Source: Clavulina sp. PMI_390
Taxonomy: Eukaryota > Basidiomycota > Agaricomycetes > Cantharellales > Hydnaceae
NCBI GenBank assembly: GCA_015039315.1
Contig: WIDE01000058.1
Coordinates: 75,948-110,657, forward strand
Reading direction: 5' to 3'
DNA length: 34,710 nucleotides
Positions 20,634 to 31,172 of the stretch are shown here, piece by piece. The notes under the pieces are model-generated. The model ran no database searches. It saw nothing but the letters and a program-made list of their open reading frames with translations, and was not told the origin of the DNA. Made by a program: the position numbers and the translations under genes. The first letter of the stretch is position 1. Each line of letters begins with the position of its first letter.

Positions 20634-21808
20634 TCTAAGCTCAGGATCCCTCATGAGACATCACTCACAATATCTGCTCTCGAGGCCGACGCATCCTGAG
20701 CGGATCCTCCCCTCAGAGTTTGTGGTGCTTAGCGGCCGAAAGGAGACATACCCTTGCTGCGCTGCGCTGTCCGTCTCTGTGCTCAAGCCGAGCGTGCTGG
20801 ATATCCAGATATCATTGTAATTGGGCATCATTTCACAAAGGGGGGCCAGCAGACCTTCTGGCGTCCCGGACGCAATGATCCATCCTCGACTTCTTGGACG
20901 CTGCGCTTAGGGTTCATGGCGAGGGTTCGAGATCCTCCAGTGATCGAGAAATACTGGCGATTGAAGTGGCCTAGCCACAGCGCCCAGCAAGACCGATCAC
21001 TTGGGTGCTCAAGGAAACTCAAAGGACGCGCGTAGTTTGTTCAAAGTCGTTGTTATCAGCAAATATACCTCCCTAAAACCTCGGGCCGGATATGGTTCCC
21101 AATAGAATGTTTCTTGAGATGTACACAACACGAGAATGGATACCTCGGCTCTACACCAGGATCTGAAGCTTCTTATCCCCCTACGCGACGAACGCATCAT
21201 GCGTGAATCCTTGATTGGGTAACACCCTGGTTAAAGGCTCGACACTACCAGTGAGTGGAGCTCATCCAAGAATCTTCGGGTTGACCTTAGCTTTAAAACC
21301 AGATGAAAGTCTTACGGTGTCATTCAGAATCTAGACACTTAAGTTGTGAGATTCCCAAGATAGTGGCGAGGATAGCCTCGAGATCCTGACTCGAAGGAAG
21401 CTAGAGCCTTGCTACACACGTGCCAACATCCCTAAACAACTTGAAGGTCCACGGTTAGTGTGGGGTTGCCGACGAGGAGGCGGGCTCTTCTCACGGTCGG
21501 CCAGGCGTACATCGTAATCCTGGCTACACACTGAACCCCAAAACAGAACGGAAGGGTTGTGAAGTCGATTGCAAATAGGTCGACTACTGATTGTGACGGT
21601 TCTATTCGACTGGAAGCTCAGTAGTAACTTTTATTCGCACCCTGAAACATGCCCCTACTTCAAGGACCAACAGTATGTAGAGAATCCTGTCTAGAAAAAC
21701 ATGGACGAGCTGGTGGTGATGTTTCCAAATACAAAGCAGCTGTAACCAACCACCCCCATTTTGTCTTTGTCCGGCTATTAACAAAAAGATGGGGCTATCT
21801 CTGATAAA
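20634..21808. other. Gene-free stretch of about 1.2 kb
   Basis: I find no gene. Possible short exons upstream of the two-module gene exist on the minus strand near 20690-20830 (a frame beginning MMPNYNDIW with a GTATGT donor), but I could not connect them in frame with confidence. A tRNA-like T-arm at 20921-20937 has no matching acceptor stem. The right end should hold the promoter of the gene starting at 21809. Confidence 0.45.
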
Positions 21809-22774
21809 ATGGTCCACCAGTGTCAATGTCAATTTCAACCTCTACGTCTTCGCTCCATCCCTGTGGCCTTGGTCGACGGTACGCCAAATTGCTGCAGTAT
21901 ATCACTCAAAGTCTCCAGGAAGGTCCCTTTGGATATGAATACTAACAGTGGGATCAATAACAGCGACTCCCAGTGTGCCGAATGGGTTCCCGACCACAGC
22001 AATAGTGGTTGCAATTCCCCACCTTTCCCAGTCGATCCATTACAGTATGCTACGATCACTCAGTGGTCCGAGGATCGGAGGCGGCGCAATGCTGCATTGG
22101 ACACTCGTCAAGATATTTTTGTTTCCGGCTCTCGCCGTGTGGTCATGACCAATGACGAAACGGAGGCCCAGGAGACTTTCAATCGAGTCTTGGCCAATCA
22201 CTCTCGAAAAGCCCCCAAGCCCTACGATATCAGCTATGGCCCTCGTTCTCCGTACTTCCAAAAACTAGAGGATGAGAGCCCTCCCTTATTGTACGAGGAT
22301 AGGCCGGCCGACGAATTGGCTTTGACCCCAACAATTAGGGCCCAAGCTCTCAAGCTCAGCCATCCGTCCCAAAGGCTCAAGACCAGTACGTCCTCCCAGC
22401 CCACTTTACTGCGAGCGAGGTAGTCAATAATTTCGTTACTGAGCTGTATCCATGTGCTCCTCGTAGATCGACTGAAGCTGAGCCGCAGGGCCATACCGAG
22501 AGAGTTGCGTTCCTCGCCACTCATACCAGCAGAGCACAGCGGTAATGAGGACCCCGCTGTGTCCAAGGATACACCGACAAACACAAGAGCTTTCGAGGAA
22601 CCATCAAGCTCGAGTACTTGCTCGTTGTCTGAGAAGTCATTCATCCTGATCATCCTTCTCTTTCCTTGTATCTTATCCTTCGGTTTCGTGCTGGTCATTA
22701 TCTGTTTCTGCTGCTTCGTGCTGTTAAATTCGTTCATTCTGTATCGTTTACTCTCGCCATATCTCTTCCCTTGA
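21809..22774 (+). CDS. Unknown protein with hydrophobic C-terminus
   Basis: Two exons, 21809-22385 and 22467-22774, give 294 residues. The intron has a GTACGT donor and a TCGTAG acceptor. The central part is hydrophilic (WSEDRRRRNAALDTRQD, then a Pro-rich, acidic stretch). The C-terminus is a hydrophobic region of about 45 residues starting SFILIILLFPCILSFGFVLV with several Cys and Phe, enough for one long or two short membrane spans. Translation could instead begin at the in-frame ATG at 21935, where the sequence becomes more protein-like. I recognise no family. Frame continuity across a clean intron is the main evidence. Confidence 0.48.
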
Positions 22775-22905
22775 ATTGAAAAGCGTCGAACCTCATCATA
22801 CATTCACCACCCTCATCGCGTACAGAATAGATCGACAGGTGAGGCGACCCAAAAGGAGTGTGAATAGATGTAAAGATGTCTAACCATCTGCATTGCCCCT
22901 AATTC

Positions 22906-24672
22906 TTACGTGAACTTGATAGAGTGGCTTTGCATCTACGATCGACCAATGTGGGTTAGCGATTCAGGAATCAAAGCTGCGGTCGTGGTAGACTTACAGT
23001 GATCTCTCCGCCACGATAGCTTCCGCGCTTTTTCTTATTCTTCTCCTTCCTAAACCCTGCACCGCGCGTCACAATGAGGTCTGCACTGGCCTTCTCGCCA
23101 TAATCGCCAGTTGTGCCGCCCTAGTTAGGATGAAATGAAGCAGCAACCCATTAGCTCCTCATATCCATCGAGTCACTAACCATGGTGGCCATGAAGAGCG
23201 GTGCTCACCTTTGTTGCGAAACTGTTGTTTGCGAGGCGCTCATCAGCATAATTGACGTCATCAGCCTTGATTCGTTGGAAGCGCGTTTGCTGCTGGTTCT
23301 TCCTCTCAATCTTGCCAGTTGGCTTCGTAACAGTGGCGGTAGTACTCGACAAAGTGCTGGTGGAGGTCACGATGGATGTGCCAGCCTCGTCCTGTCGCAT
23401 CTTCTTGTTGGAGTGTTTGGAAGAGTCGACCGTCACGGTGGTCGTGGCTGACACAACAGCAGACACTGCTGCCTGCTCGGTTTTCACTGCCTTCTTAGTT
23501 TTTGCGGCCGAATCCGAATCCGAATCCGAGTCAGAACTAGAGTCAGAATCAGAGTCTGAGGAGATGGGAGGGGCCGCAGGTTTGGCCTTGACTGCATCCT
23601 TTGCCTCAGAGTCCGAATCCGAGTCCGAATCGGAAGAAGATGACGAATCGGAAGATGAAGATGAATCAGCGGTCTTAACCTTAGCCTTGACGTCTTTAGC
23701 CTTCGCTGGCTTTGAGGATTCGGATGAGCTGGAATCCGAGTCCGAGTCCGAATCCGGGTCTGACGAAGAGGATGAAGAAGAGGAGGAAGAGGATGATGAT
23801 GACGATGACGACGAAGAAGACGCAGCCTTCCGCTTCACACCAGCGATAGGGGGAGGGGGGGCTTGGATAGCAGATTTTGCCTTTGCCTGGGCTAGAAGGG
23901 ATTTGACGGTCGTAAGCTGGGTCTCATCCTCATCCTTGTCTGAATCTGACTCGGAGCTAGAGGAAGAAAGTTTCGAGGACGGAGCATCAGAGTCCGAGTC
24001 GCTAGAGCTCGAATCGGAGTCGGAATTGGGTTTGGAGGTTGACGCAGGAGTGGTGGCCGCAGTGGGCTTTTGGGTGCTAAGTGAGGAGGATGAGTCGGCG
24101 GAAGATGATATAGATGGTGTTCCAGTGGAGATAGTTTTGGAAGCAGAAGTAGCTTCAGATTCAGAGTCTGATGAATCGTCCGAGTCTGAGTCTGAGTCCG
24201 TCGACTCGGAGTCTGCATCGGAGTCGTCTGCAGTTGTTTTGCTACAAATACATTATCATCAGTGTCGGATGGACAAGATTTCGCGTAGAAGGCTCACGAA
24301 GCTGATGCAACATTCTTAGCAGCAGGCTCAGCACTATGAAAAGCGTGGCCACCACCCCAGGGTCAGCATTGGAAGGCGATAGAGGCATCAGAGAGAAGAC
24401 TCACGATTTCTTTGCGGCGGACACTAATTTTAGCAGTTGATCATCCTCAGACGCAGTCTGAAGATATGCTGGCCCATTTTTTACAAGGGCGGAGGCAGCT
24501 TTGGCTTGGCCTTGCGCTTTGAGGAAGCTGAGGACAAGCTTGAAAGTATCTAGAGTGGCCAAGCGCATCGTCAGCCTAGAATCGATGCACAATCGTAGCA
24601 GCGCATCTTAAACTAACACTCCAAGTCGTTGGGAGTCGTTGAGGTTGCAGCACTTGCTCCCCCTTTCGCCAT
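22906..24672 (-). CDS. SRP40: SRP40/Nopp140-like nucleolar phosphoprotein
   Basis: Six exons: 24672-24618, 24549-24405, 24333-24298, 24241-23209, 23120-22998 and 22935-22906, giving 473 residues. SRP40/Nopp140 proteins are acidic nucleolar chaperones linked to snoRNPs and rRNA synthesis. The N-terminus resembles a LisH-type helix pair (YTFKLVLSFLKAQGQAKAA). The long central exon alternates acidic Ser/Asp/Glu tracts, likely CK2 targets, with Lys/Ala/Pro-rich spacers, including an unbroken run of about 19 serines. The C-terminal SRP40 domain is clear across three exons: FQRIKADDVNYADERL, TTGDYGEKASADLIVTRG and KKKRGSYRGGEIT, ending SHSIKFT. It is divergent from RIB4. Confidence 0.9.
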
Positions 24673-24805
24673 GGTTGATCAAGAAAAAAGTTTGTCCAGA
24701 CGGTGGTTCATTCACAACTGAATTGAATGGATTTCCCACGCTCTGGAACTCACACAGAAGCGCTGACCCAACCGTCGATCGCCGCCTTCCCAACGTACAC
24801 GAATC
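24673..24805. promoter_or_regulatory. Short bidirectional promoter, SRP40 / RIB4
   Basis: Only 133 bp separate the divergent ATG codons. Both 5' UTRs and core promoters must share this space. No TATA box is evident. Confidence 0.6.
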
Positions 24806-25531
24806 ATGGCCGACAAGACAGTCAAAGGCCTTGTGCCCTCTGAAGTCAAGTATGATGGCTCAAATCTCCGCGTATGCATCGTCCATGCTCGCTGGAACAA
24901 AGAGATCATCGACTCGCTTGTTGCGGGTGCCATCCAGAAGCTGAAGGAATCGGGAGTCAAGGAAAGCAACATCGTGATCCAGACTGTGTCTGGCAGCTAC
25001 GAACTCCCATTTGCGTGTGCCAAGTATGTCCATCAGACTCCTCTACTTGCCGTCTCACACTCAAATTGTCCTTAATGTCCTGTTTTTAGAGTCATCTCTG
25101 CTTCGCAAATCCAAGCAAGTGCTACTGCCACCGATCTCATGGGCGGAGCCACGTCCCTCCTCTCCTTTGGCGATTCCCGTCCCGCTACTCCCGCAGCAGG
25201 CGGAACCTCTGCGAATACCAAAGTTGCCACTATGCCATCCCAGCCGTTCGATGCAGTCATCGCCATTGGTGTCCTCATCAAGGGCTCTACCATGCATTTC
25301 GAGTACATCTGTGAGGCCGTATCCCAAGGCTTGATGCGCGTACAGCTCGATTCGGGTGTCCCTGTCATCTTTGGTGTCCTTACTGCGCTCACCGACGACC
25401 AAGCACTAGATCGCTCCGGGCTCGGGAGAGGCGCTAATGGGAAGGGTCATAACCATGGAGAAGATTGGGGTCTCGCAGCAGTAGAGATGGGGAGCCAGAC
25501 GAGGAAGTGGGCGGCAGGAAAGTTCGCATAA
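24806..25531 (+). CDS. RIB4: 6,7-dimethyl-8-ribityllumazine synthase
   Basis: Exons 24806-25023 and 25090-25531 encode 219 residues. The enzyme condenses 5-amino-6-ribitylaminouracil with dihydroxybutanone phosphate in the penultimate step of riboflavin synthesis. Motifs: VCIVHARWNKEIIDSLVAGA at the N-terminus, VSGSYELPFACAK for substrate binding, and AIGVLIKGSTMHFEYICEAV, holding the phosphate site and the catalytic His region. FGVLTALTDDQA and GEDWGLAAVEM follow. A Ser/Pro/Ala/Gly-rich insertion (SRPATPAAGGTSAN) and a Gly/His-rich insertion near the C-terminus make it longer than bacterial RibH (about 155 residues); such insertions are usual in fungi. The 66-nt intron has a GTATGT donor and a TTTTAG acceptor. 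Its stop lies 58 bp from the stop of the convergent SAD1 gene. Confidence 0.97.
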
Positions 25532-25589
25532 TCGAAAAAAAGAAACTGTTTTTTGTAAACACAACTCGGACTACAATCAATCATCACAA

Positions 25590-27643
25590 CTACAACTGAC
25601 GGCGTTCCCAAATCTACAAATCCCAAACCGTCAGTTCAGATGCAAGGGGTGATAGGTCAAATGAAGGGAAGCATACCTGAAGAACAGTCTCTCCCAAGAA
25701 AATCAGCTCCTTTGCGGTCTCCTCCACGATGAGATCCTGCATCATTAGCCATCTCGCCTCACTAGCTTCATTCCCTTCTGTATTGAGCGGTGGCGCACGA
25801 AGGTGGACCTTCCATGCTGTATTCTCCTTATCACGGGCTGTCCCAGCAGTAGATTCATGCGTGACATTGGCAACAAGGTCGTAGATCGTTGAGGTGCCAG
25901 GTGGGGTGTTTTCGAGGACTAGAAGGGACACGAGTATTAGATGCGGATAGGGGGAACAGGGAGGAATGACTAGCCATCTCGGAAGTCTGCTCCGCGGACC
26001 GGGAAGTTGACAATGGTAGGATTCTTCTCTTCGACGAAATGATTTTTGGTGAAGCGTTTATAGTGCACGATGATGTACGGAGGCAATTTTTTGCATCGGA
26101 AACGCTTCATCGTGCCCGCGAATTCCTACCAAAGCAAAGATGCCTTTTGAATATTCTGCGGAGTCAACCACTATGTAGAGCGTACCTGAGTCGTTTTTCC
26201 ATCATATTTCGCAAGTACGGAAGCCAGAGTGACTTGAGGAATGATGTTCTTCTCGACAGTGTCCTGGAATAGTGGTGGAGGAGGTAGATCGATGGCAAGG
26301 AATAGAAAGGGCGATTCAACAGTCTTGATATCTTTCCAAATCGAGTGAATTGCTGCGGATCAATGCGATAGGAAACGTCTTACCTTGATTGATGTCAAAT
26401 ACTGGGCGCGCGGCGCCTTCATCCTCGCCTTTCACAATGACCTGTTGAGTCTCCATTTTCACTTCGCCTTGGAAGGTGGAGTAGATAATGGCTAGAACAT
26501 ACATGAGCTAAAAGCCAAGAGATCAATGTGTGTGGCAGAGCTTACATGAATTCTTCTTCTTCGAGCCACCAAGATCTTTGTGCAGCTGGTTGAGCAGCCA
26601 ACCAAGGAACTCAACTGGATCACCTTGCTGAGTAATCTTGAATTTCCCTCCAGAAACTCTTCCGACCTCCTGTAAGAACTCGTGTGGAGAGACTTGTGCC
26701 TTGAACAGTCTGGGGTTCCATACTTTCTTTGCCAATGCAGCAAATCGTCGCAAGAGTTCTGTTGTCGGGGGTCTCGGCCTCACGATGCCACTAGGAGGAC
26801 TTTTTGTGTCTTCTGGTGTCGAGATTGATGGTGCGCCAAAGTTTGACAGCAGAAGGAAGTCGCGAAGTGGAGCAACGTGCAAGAGGGAATGAATGATCAC
26901 ATTCAAGTAATCGTTGGCTTTGATATTATTCAAACCAACATAACCAGGGATGTATTGTTTCGATGTAAGGTCGAATGAGGGTTTTGGAGGGTTCTGTATG
27001 AAGTTGGAGAGAGCTGCCACTTGAGCGCGAGTGAAGGTGGGATTGAGGACAGCAGAAATATCATCCAAAGAAGGATCCTGGACCTGGTAGCCGTCCGGCA
27101 GGACATATACCTACAAAAATAAGCCGTAAGGGATAAAGATAAAACAACGATGGGAACAAGTCTTACCAACAACGTTTCAAGGTTGATAAACACATGGTGG
27201 TCGTCGTGAATCGAGTGAGCGTAGGCATACGAGCTTCGCCCTCGGCCTTGGAAATATTTACCGCAAACGAGGCACCCATAGATGTTTATATTTGATAGAG
27301 ATATAGAACAGAGCTTCTCGAAATCGAAATCGAGGACTGCACGATTCACCTATGGTGATGGAAGGAGGGGGAGCTGCGGTTCGCCATGAAGTTTGGGGAA
27401 AGGAGCTCGAGAGGAAATAGGATAACTTACAGTATCAAGATACAGATCTCTGGCACGGCCACCATCTGCGGTCTCAGCCAAGTCCTCAGATTCCTTCTGT
27501 TCATCGTCACTCTCTTCAGCTTTTTCAGGTTTTGATGGGACAGAGGCTGCTTTCAGGGTATTGCCGTCATTCTTCCCGGTTTTGGCACGTTTTGATGGGG
27601 GCTCGATCGATTTCGAGTCAGTGTCGGCTGCTCGTCTCGACAT
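25590..27643 (-). CDS. SAD1: SAD1/USP39 spliceosomal ubiquitin-protease-like protein
   Basis: Eight exons: 27643-27431, 27349-27167, 27110-26546, 26491-26384, 26331-26186, 26125-25975, 25918-25677 and 25613-25590, giving 543 residues. Sad1/USP39 belongs to the tri-snRNP and is needed for pre-mRNA splicing. An acidic, Lys-rich N-terminus is followed by a UBP-type zinc finger (IYGCLVCGKYFQGRG, then SIHDDHHVFIN). The UCH-fold domain begins YVGLNNIKANDYLNV, where the catalytic Cys of active proteases is replaced by Asp, as in known USP39 proteins. Later blocks are QGDPVEFLGWLLNQLHKDL, FQGEVKMETQQ, KKLPPYIIVHYKRFTKN, STIYDLVANVTHES and ELIFLGETVLQIWERRQL. The intron at 25974-25919 appears to be GC-AG. 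The start is 38 bp from that of the divergent F-box gene. Confidence 0.95.
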
Positions 27644-27681
27644 GGGGGGATGTGCTTGGTAGTGTTGACGCTTGATGTGCC
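27644..27681. promoter_or_regulatory. Very short divergent start region, SAD1 / F-box gene
   Basis: Only 38 bp lie between the two ATG codons, or 68 bp if the F-box protein starts at its second Met (27712). The core promoters and 5' UTRs of the two genes must therefore overlap each other's coding or leader sequence. Confidence 0.55.
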
Positions 27682-29028
27682 ATGGTTGCAGACACTGTTC
27701 ACTCCCAATCAATGGGCTCTTCGGTCCAGATCCCTACTGAGCTGCTTGGCCATGTATTCTTCTTGAGCCTACCAGAGAAACCTGACTTCCGTCAAATTAC
27801 CCATCAGTACGATAGCAATTACTCTTCAATTCTTCCAAAATACCTGAGTGGCTGTGTGAAGCAGTGGGGATCGTTGAGACTGGTGTGCTCTCAGTGGAGT
27901 GCTATTGTGATGGAAACACCCAGCTTATGGTCGACCATTGTTGTCGAAACTCCCTCATCGCACTCCCAAGAACCCGTCGCGCAACTTGCGGCGAGGGTTA
28001 CAGCTCAATTAACGAGAGCAAAAGCCTTGCCTCTCGATATCGTTTTCGCCGCGTCTATGTACCCTTTCCCGGATATTCTGCTTCAGAAAATAGGCCGAGA
28101 AATCCATCGAGCCCATACATTGTGGGTTATTGGTCCCTACTGGCAAAGAATACTCGGACTGGCCTTTGGGAGTCCAACTCCTCCCTCCCGTTTACTCCAT
28201 CTAAAGGTTCATGACGCATTCCGCCCGATGAAACCACTGCTTAAGCCTGTCCGCGAGGCTTCGCCTGAGTTCAAACCCGCTACTCTTCAACTGAGCCGTG
28301 TGGACTTCACCGCTCACATTACCGGCGCAGACTTTAGTCAGCTCGTTGAGCTCGATTTAGAGGCCTCAATAGTGACCTCAGAATCACTCGCAGGAGCGAC
28401 TTCTAGGGCTCCGGCACTTGAGCTCCTTCGCGTCCCGTATGATGAAAACATCAACTGTGGGTCTATACCCTTCCCTAGGTTGGGTGACCTAACATTATTA
28501 TCCATATCCCGCGAGCTAGGTCCAGGCCACACTGTCATCCTACCGCAAGCGCCCTGCTTGCACCACTTGCAAATTGTTGGCAGCTCATTACTATCTGTCA
28601 CCCTCCCAGACCATCCTCGTCCTCAAATCATCACCGTCAACTATCTCGGGTTTTATGACTTCGGGCTCCCTATGATTCCATATCCCATTAGCGAGCTTCG
28701 GCTTCAAAACTTTCCAGTTGCAGTCGCTTGCTACCAGCAACTATCCACCACTATCTCCGAGCGCTCGCAGAGCAACCCTCCTATCCTCAATTCGAGGTGC
28801 TTCACAATCTCGTTTCCTCCACCCTTTGCCTCCAGTGAGGACATGAGTGGCTTCACAAAAGTTTGTAAGACCATCCTTCAAGGTTTTCCCCAAGGTGTGC
28901 TGCAGGTCGTCTCAAGTGCAGGGGCAAATCAAGCTCGCTCCCAGCGGTGGGCGGCTGAGGAACATAGGGAGTTATTAGGGGGTCTATGGAATCCTCGGCT
29001 CACGTTCATTCCTGACTGGCCGGTCTGA
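27682..29028 (+). CDS. F-box protein with LRR-like C-terminal part
   Basis: A single exon of 448 residues. The N-terminus carries an F-box (IPTELLGHVFFLSLPE, then GSLRLVCSQWSAIVMETPSL), the motif that binds Skp1 in SCF ubiquitin ligases. The rest has loosely repeated leucine-rich strands (FSQLVELDLEASI, APALELLRVPY, FPRLGDLTLLSIS, APCLHHLQIVGSS, ISELRLQNFPV), the layout of the large F-box/LRR-like families of agaricomycetes. The target is unknown. Met11 (27712) is an equally good start because the F-box follows it directly. No intron is needed. Confidence 0.85.
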   Translation: MVADTVHSQSMGSSVQIPTELLGHVFFLSLPEKPDFRQITHQYDSNYSSILPKYLSGCVKQWGSLRLVCSQWSAIVMETPSLWSTIVVETPSSHSQEPVAQLAARVTAQLTRAKALPLDIVFAASMYPFPDILLQKIGREIHRAHTLWVIGPYWQRILGLAFGSPTPPSRLLHLKVHDAFRPMKPLLKPVREASPEFKPATLQLSRVDFTAHITGADFSQLVELDLEASIVTSESLAGATSRAPALELLRVPYDENINCGSIPFPRLGDLTLLSISRELGPGHTVILPQAPCLHHLQIVGSSLLSVTLPDHPRPQIITVNYLGFYDFGLPMIPYPISELRLQNFPVAVACYQQLSTTISERSQSNPPILNSRCFTISFPPPFASSEDMSGFTKVCKTILQGFPQGVLQVVSSAGANQARSQRWAAEEHRELLGGLWNPRLTFIPDWPV

Positions 29029-29401
29029 AGACTCAGCCACTTCGCTCTGTGTGGCGGGGTTTGTAATGTCAATTTCACACACCGAGCTTGAGGTGCAACG
29101 GATCTTACACAGACTCGCCCGTTCATCCCCTTCGTGATGTGCTTCGAGGATGGAAGCTTAATCTTATTTAGAGGCGGACGCGCACCTATTACGAAAGCGA
29201 GAATCTGTGGCCCATCCGGGTGTCTCCGATCGGCACAAGTGAGGCACCATCGTGCCCGGCGCCGTGTCTCCACACCACCGTATTACGACTGGAAGCAGTG
29301 ATGCTGAGGGCGAGTCCGAACGGATGTGTATTGTAATTCAAGTTACAGGTATTAACTAATGCCAATGAATGTATAGATACAGAGCATATGGAGCTTGATA
29401 A
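29029..29401. other. Intergenic, convergent 3' flanks
   Basis: A 373-bp stretch between the stop of the F-box gene and the stop of the TMEM69-like gene. I see no gene. It must hold both 3' UTRs and terminators. Confidence 0.6.
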
Positions 29402-31172
29402 CTACTTCTTAGCCTTTGACGCTCCGCCTCGCTTGTCCTCTTTCTTTGCCTCCTTCGCGCTCTCCATGTTCTCCCCAGGCTTCCCGGCTTTGGGATTCTT
29501 CTGGTCTTGCGCTTCTGAATCCCCTGCATCTTGGTCACCATCCCCGTCCTGACTTGACTCGGGCTTGGCGTCATCTTCCTTGGGTTTACCCTTGCCCTTG
29601 CCTTTAACATTGTCTTTAGGCTGGCTTTCCTCTTCCTCTTCACCTTCGCCTTCTTCTTCGCCCTCGCCACCCTTGTTACCTTCGGCGCCATCCTCGTCGT
29701 TACTATCACCATCATTCTTGGCAGCGCCATCCTCACCACTCTCGCCCTCTTGATCCTCCTTGCCTTCCTCACCGTCTTCGCTCTCCTCGCCTTGCTCTGC
29801 CTTCTCCTCGTCTTCCTTCTTCATAAGCTTCACCCACCCGTCCTCAGCGGGCTCTGTCCAGAACTGGGCGTTCCCAGGAGCGTACCGCTTCGTGTTGCGA
29901 GTGGCATCGATATCGCCCTTGACGATGTGGTCCATAAACCCGACCGAGCTGCCAAGAACGCCAGTGTCGGTGAGGTGCTTGGCAAGCGTGACGTCTGTAG
30001 TGGGTCCGAGGTAGTTGACTCCGAAGAGAGTGCCGAGAATGCAGGTACCAACGAGAACGGAGAGGTAGAAGCGATATTGAGAGAACCATGCTGGTGCCCA
30101 CCCGGCGCTCGTAGCCTTCATATCCACGTACCACTGCGATGTCCAACACGAAGAAATTGTCAGTTCCCAAAATAAATGTCGCGATACGGGAGAAGCTGGT
30201 CTATCGAATGCGAAAGATATGCGGAAAGGAAACATACCATCGAAGTGAAAATGAACCACTGAGCGACGAGGGCCATTTGGGGTTCCATAGCTAGGGTGGG
30301 CCAAGCTGCCAGCAGTGGAGCGACACCCAAAGCCAATCGCGAATAACCTTTCTGCCCACCATAACCAGCAAATTCCATGCCCCAATGAAGAGCGCCGAGG
30401 AATGAGATCATCACGGCGCCATAAGTCACTTGGAATTGGGAGCAGTAGTGCAGCAGGGAGATAGCCTTGTCGAGTTCCATACCGCCGAGGCCTGCAGCGG
30501 CGAGAGATGCCTGGCGAGCGACATATAGAGTAGTCAGAGATGCTCCCAGGTACGGAAGCCCTCCCGCGAGGCCGACAGCGAGGACGGGTTGAGGCACAGT
30601 GGCTGCAATGGTGGAGGTGATTTGCGCCTGTACGTCAAGGGCCAAGCCACGAATGCGACATGATTTTGTGAGCGATTATTCGAGGACATCTATTCGGGAC
30701 CGATAGTCAAGGACTCACAAATGAATCCGAGACGCTGTGATCACCGCCTGTCGCTTCCTGGGTCCTCGTCACTGCGGCGGCGTCGAAGTCGCCCTTGCCG
30801 CCCTTGCCAGCGATCCCTTGCGCAATAGTACTAGCGATTGCGCTGGCCTCTTCCTTTGCGTTTTGAGTGGCATGGGGGATGCTCTCACTCGCAGGCTTTC
30901 CGGATACTTCTGATGCCGCTCTGAAGCGTGTCGAGCTGCTGAAGAGGGCAAATCCTGGCCGCGACGCCAGTATGGGTATCGATAGCGGGGGTTGTGGGGA
31001 ACGAATAGAGATAATGAATGGCACTATTGCAACAAGGAAGGCTGAGTTGTCATGCACGGGTACCCTAGCGAGGCACCGGCCGTCACTCACTTCGATTGAG
31101 GGCGCTGGTAGCCTGAGGCCGTAGAGTCGGTTGGAGTAGCCGCGTCGTCGACCTCAACATGATGCTAGCCAT
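29402..31172 (-). CDS. TMEM69/DUF3429-like mitochondrial membrane protein with acidic tail
   Basis: Four exons: 31172-31091, 31023-30719, 30627-30238 and 30133-29402, giving 502 residues. The first exon (MASIMLRSTTRLLQPTLRP) is a typical mitochondrial presequence: basic, hydroxylated and without acidic residues. The DUF3429 domain follows in exon 3 with several membrane segments (VLAVGLAGGLPYLGASLTTL, VTYGAVMISFLGALHWGMEF, LALGVAPLLAAW, ALVAQWFIFTSM). One more segment lies in exon 4 (FYLSVLVGTCILGTLFGVNY). The last 170 residues or so are highly acidic and of low complexity, with Glu/Asp/Gly runs changing to Lys/Pro/Gly-rich near the end. The family is of unknown or poorly defined function. 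All four exons keep one frame. Confidence 0.86.

Noticed and set aside
20690..20830. Possible additional 5' exons of the second two-module gene (frame beginning MMPNYNDIW)
   Set aside because: Good donor and acceptor sites exist, but I could not join them in frame to the exon at 20633-20571 without arbitrary choices.
20921..20937. tRNA-like T-arm (GAGGG, a seven-base TTCGAGA loop, TCCTC)
   Set aside because: There is no matching acceptor stem or D-arm at the required distance upstream, and the B-box consensus is broken at its 3' end.
23252..24319. Plus-strand frame of 355 codons rich in Glu and Ser
   Set aside because: It is the antisense of the SRP40 serine/acidic tracts. The minus strand has a full splice-consistent gene with a conserved C-terminal domain.
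25975..25980. Possible frameshift in the SAD1/USP39 gene between exons 6 and 7
   Set aside because: A GC-AG intron of normal length (56 nt) restores the frame and the conserved sequence, so a break is not needed.
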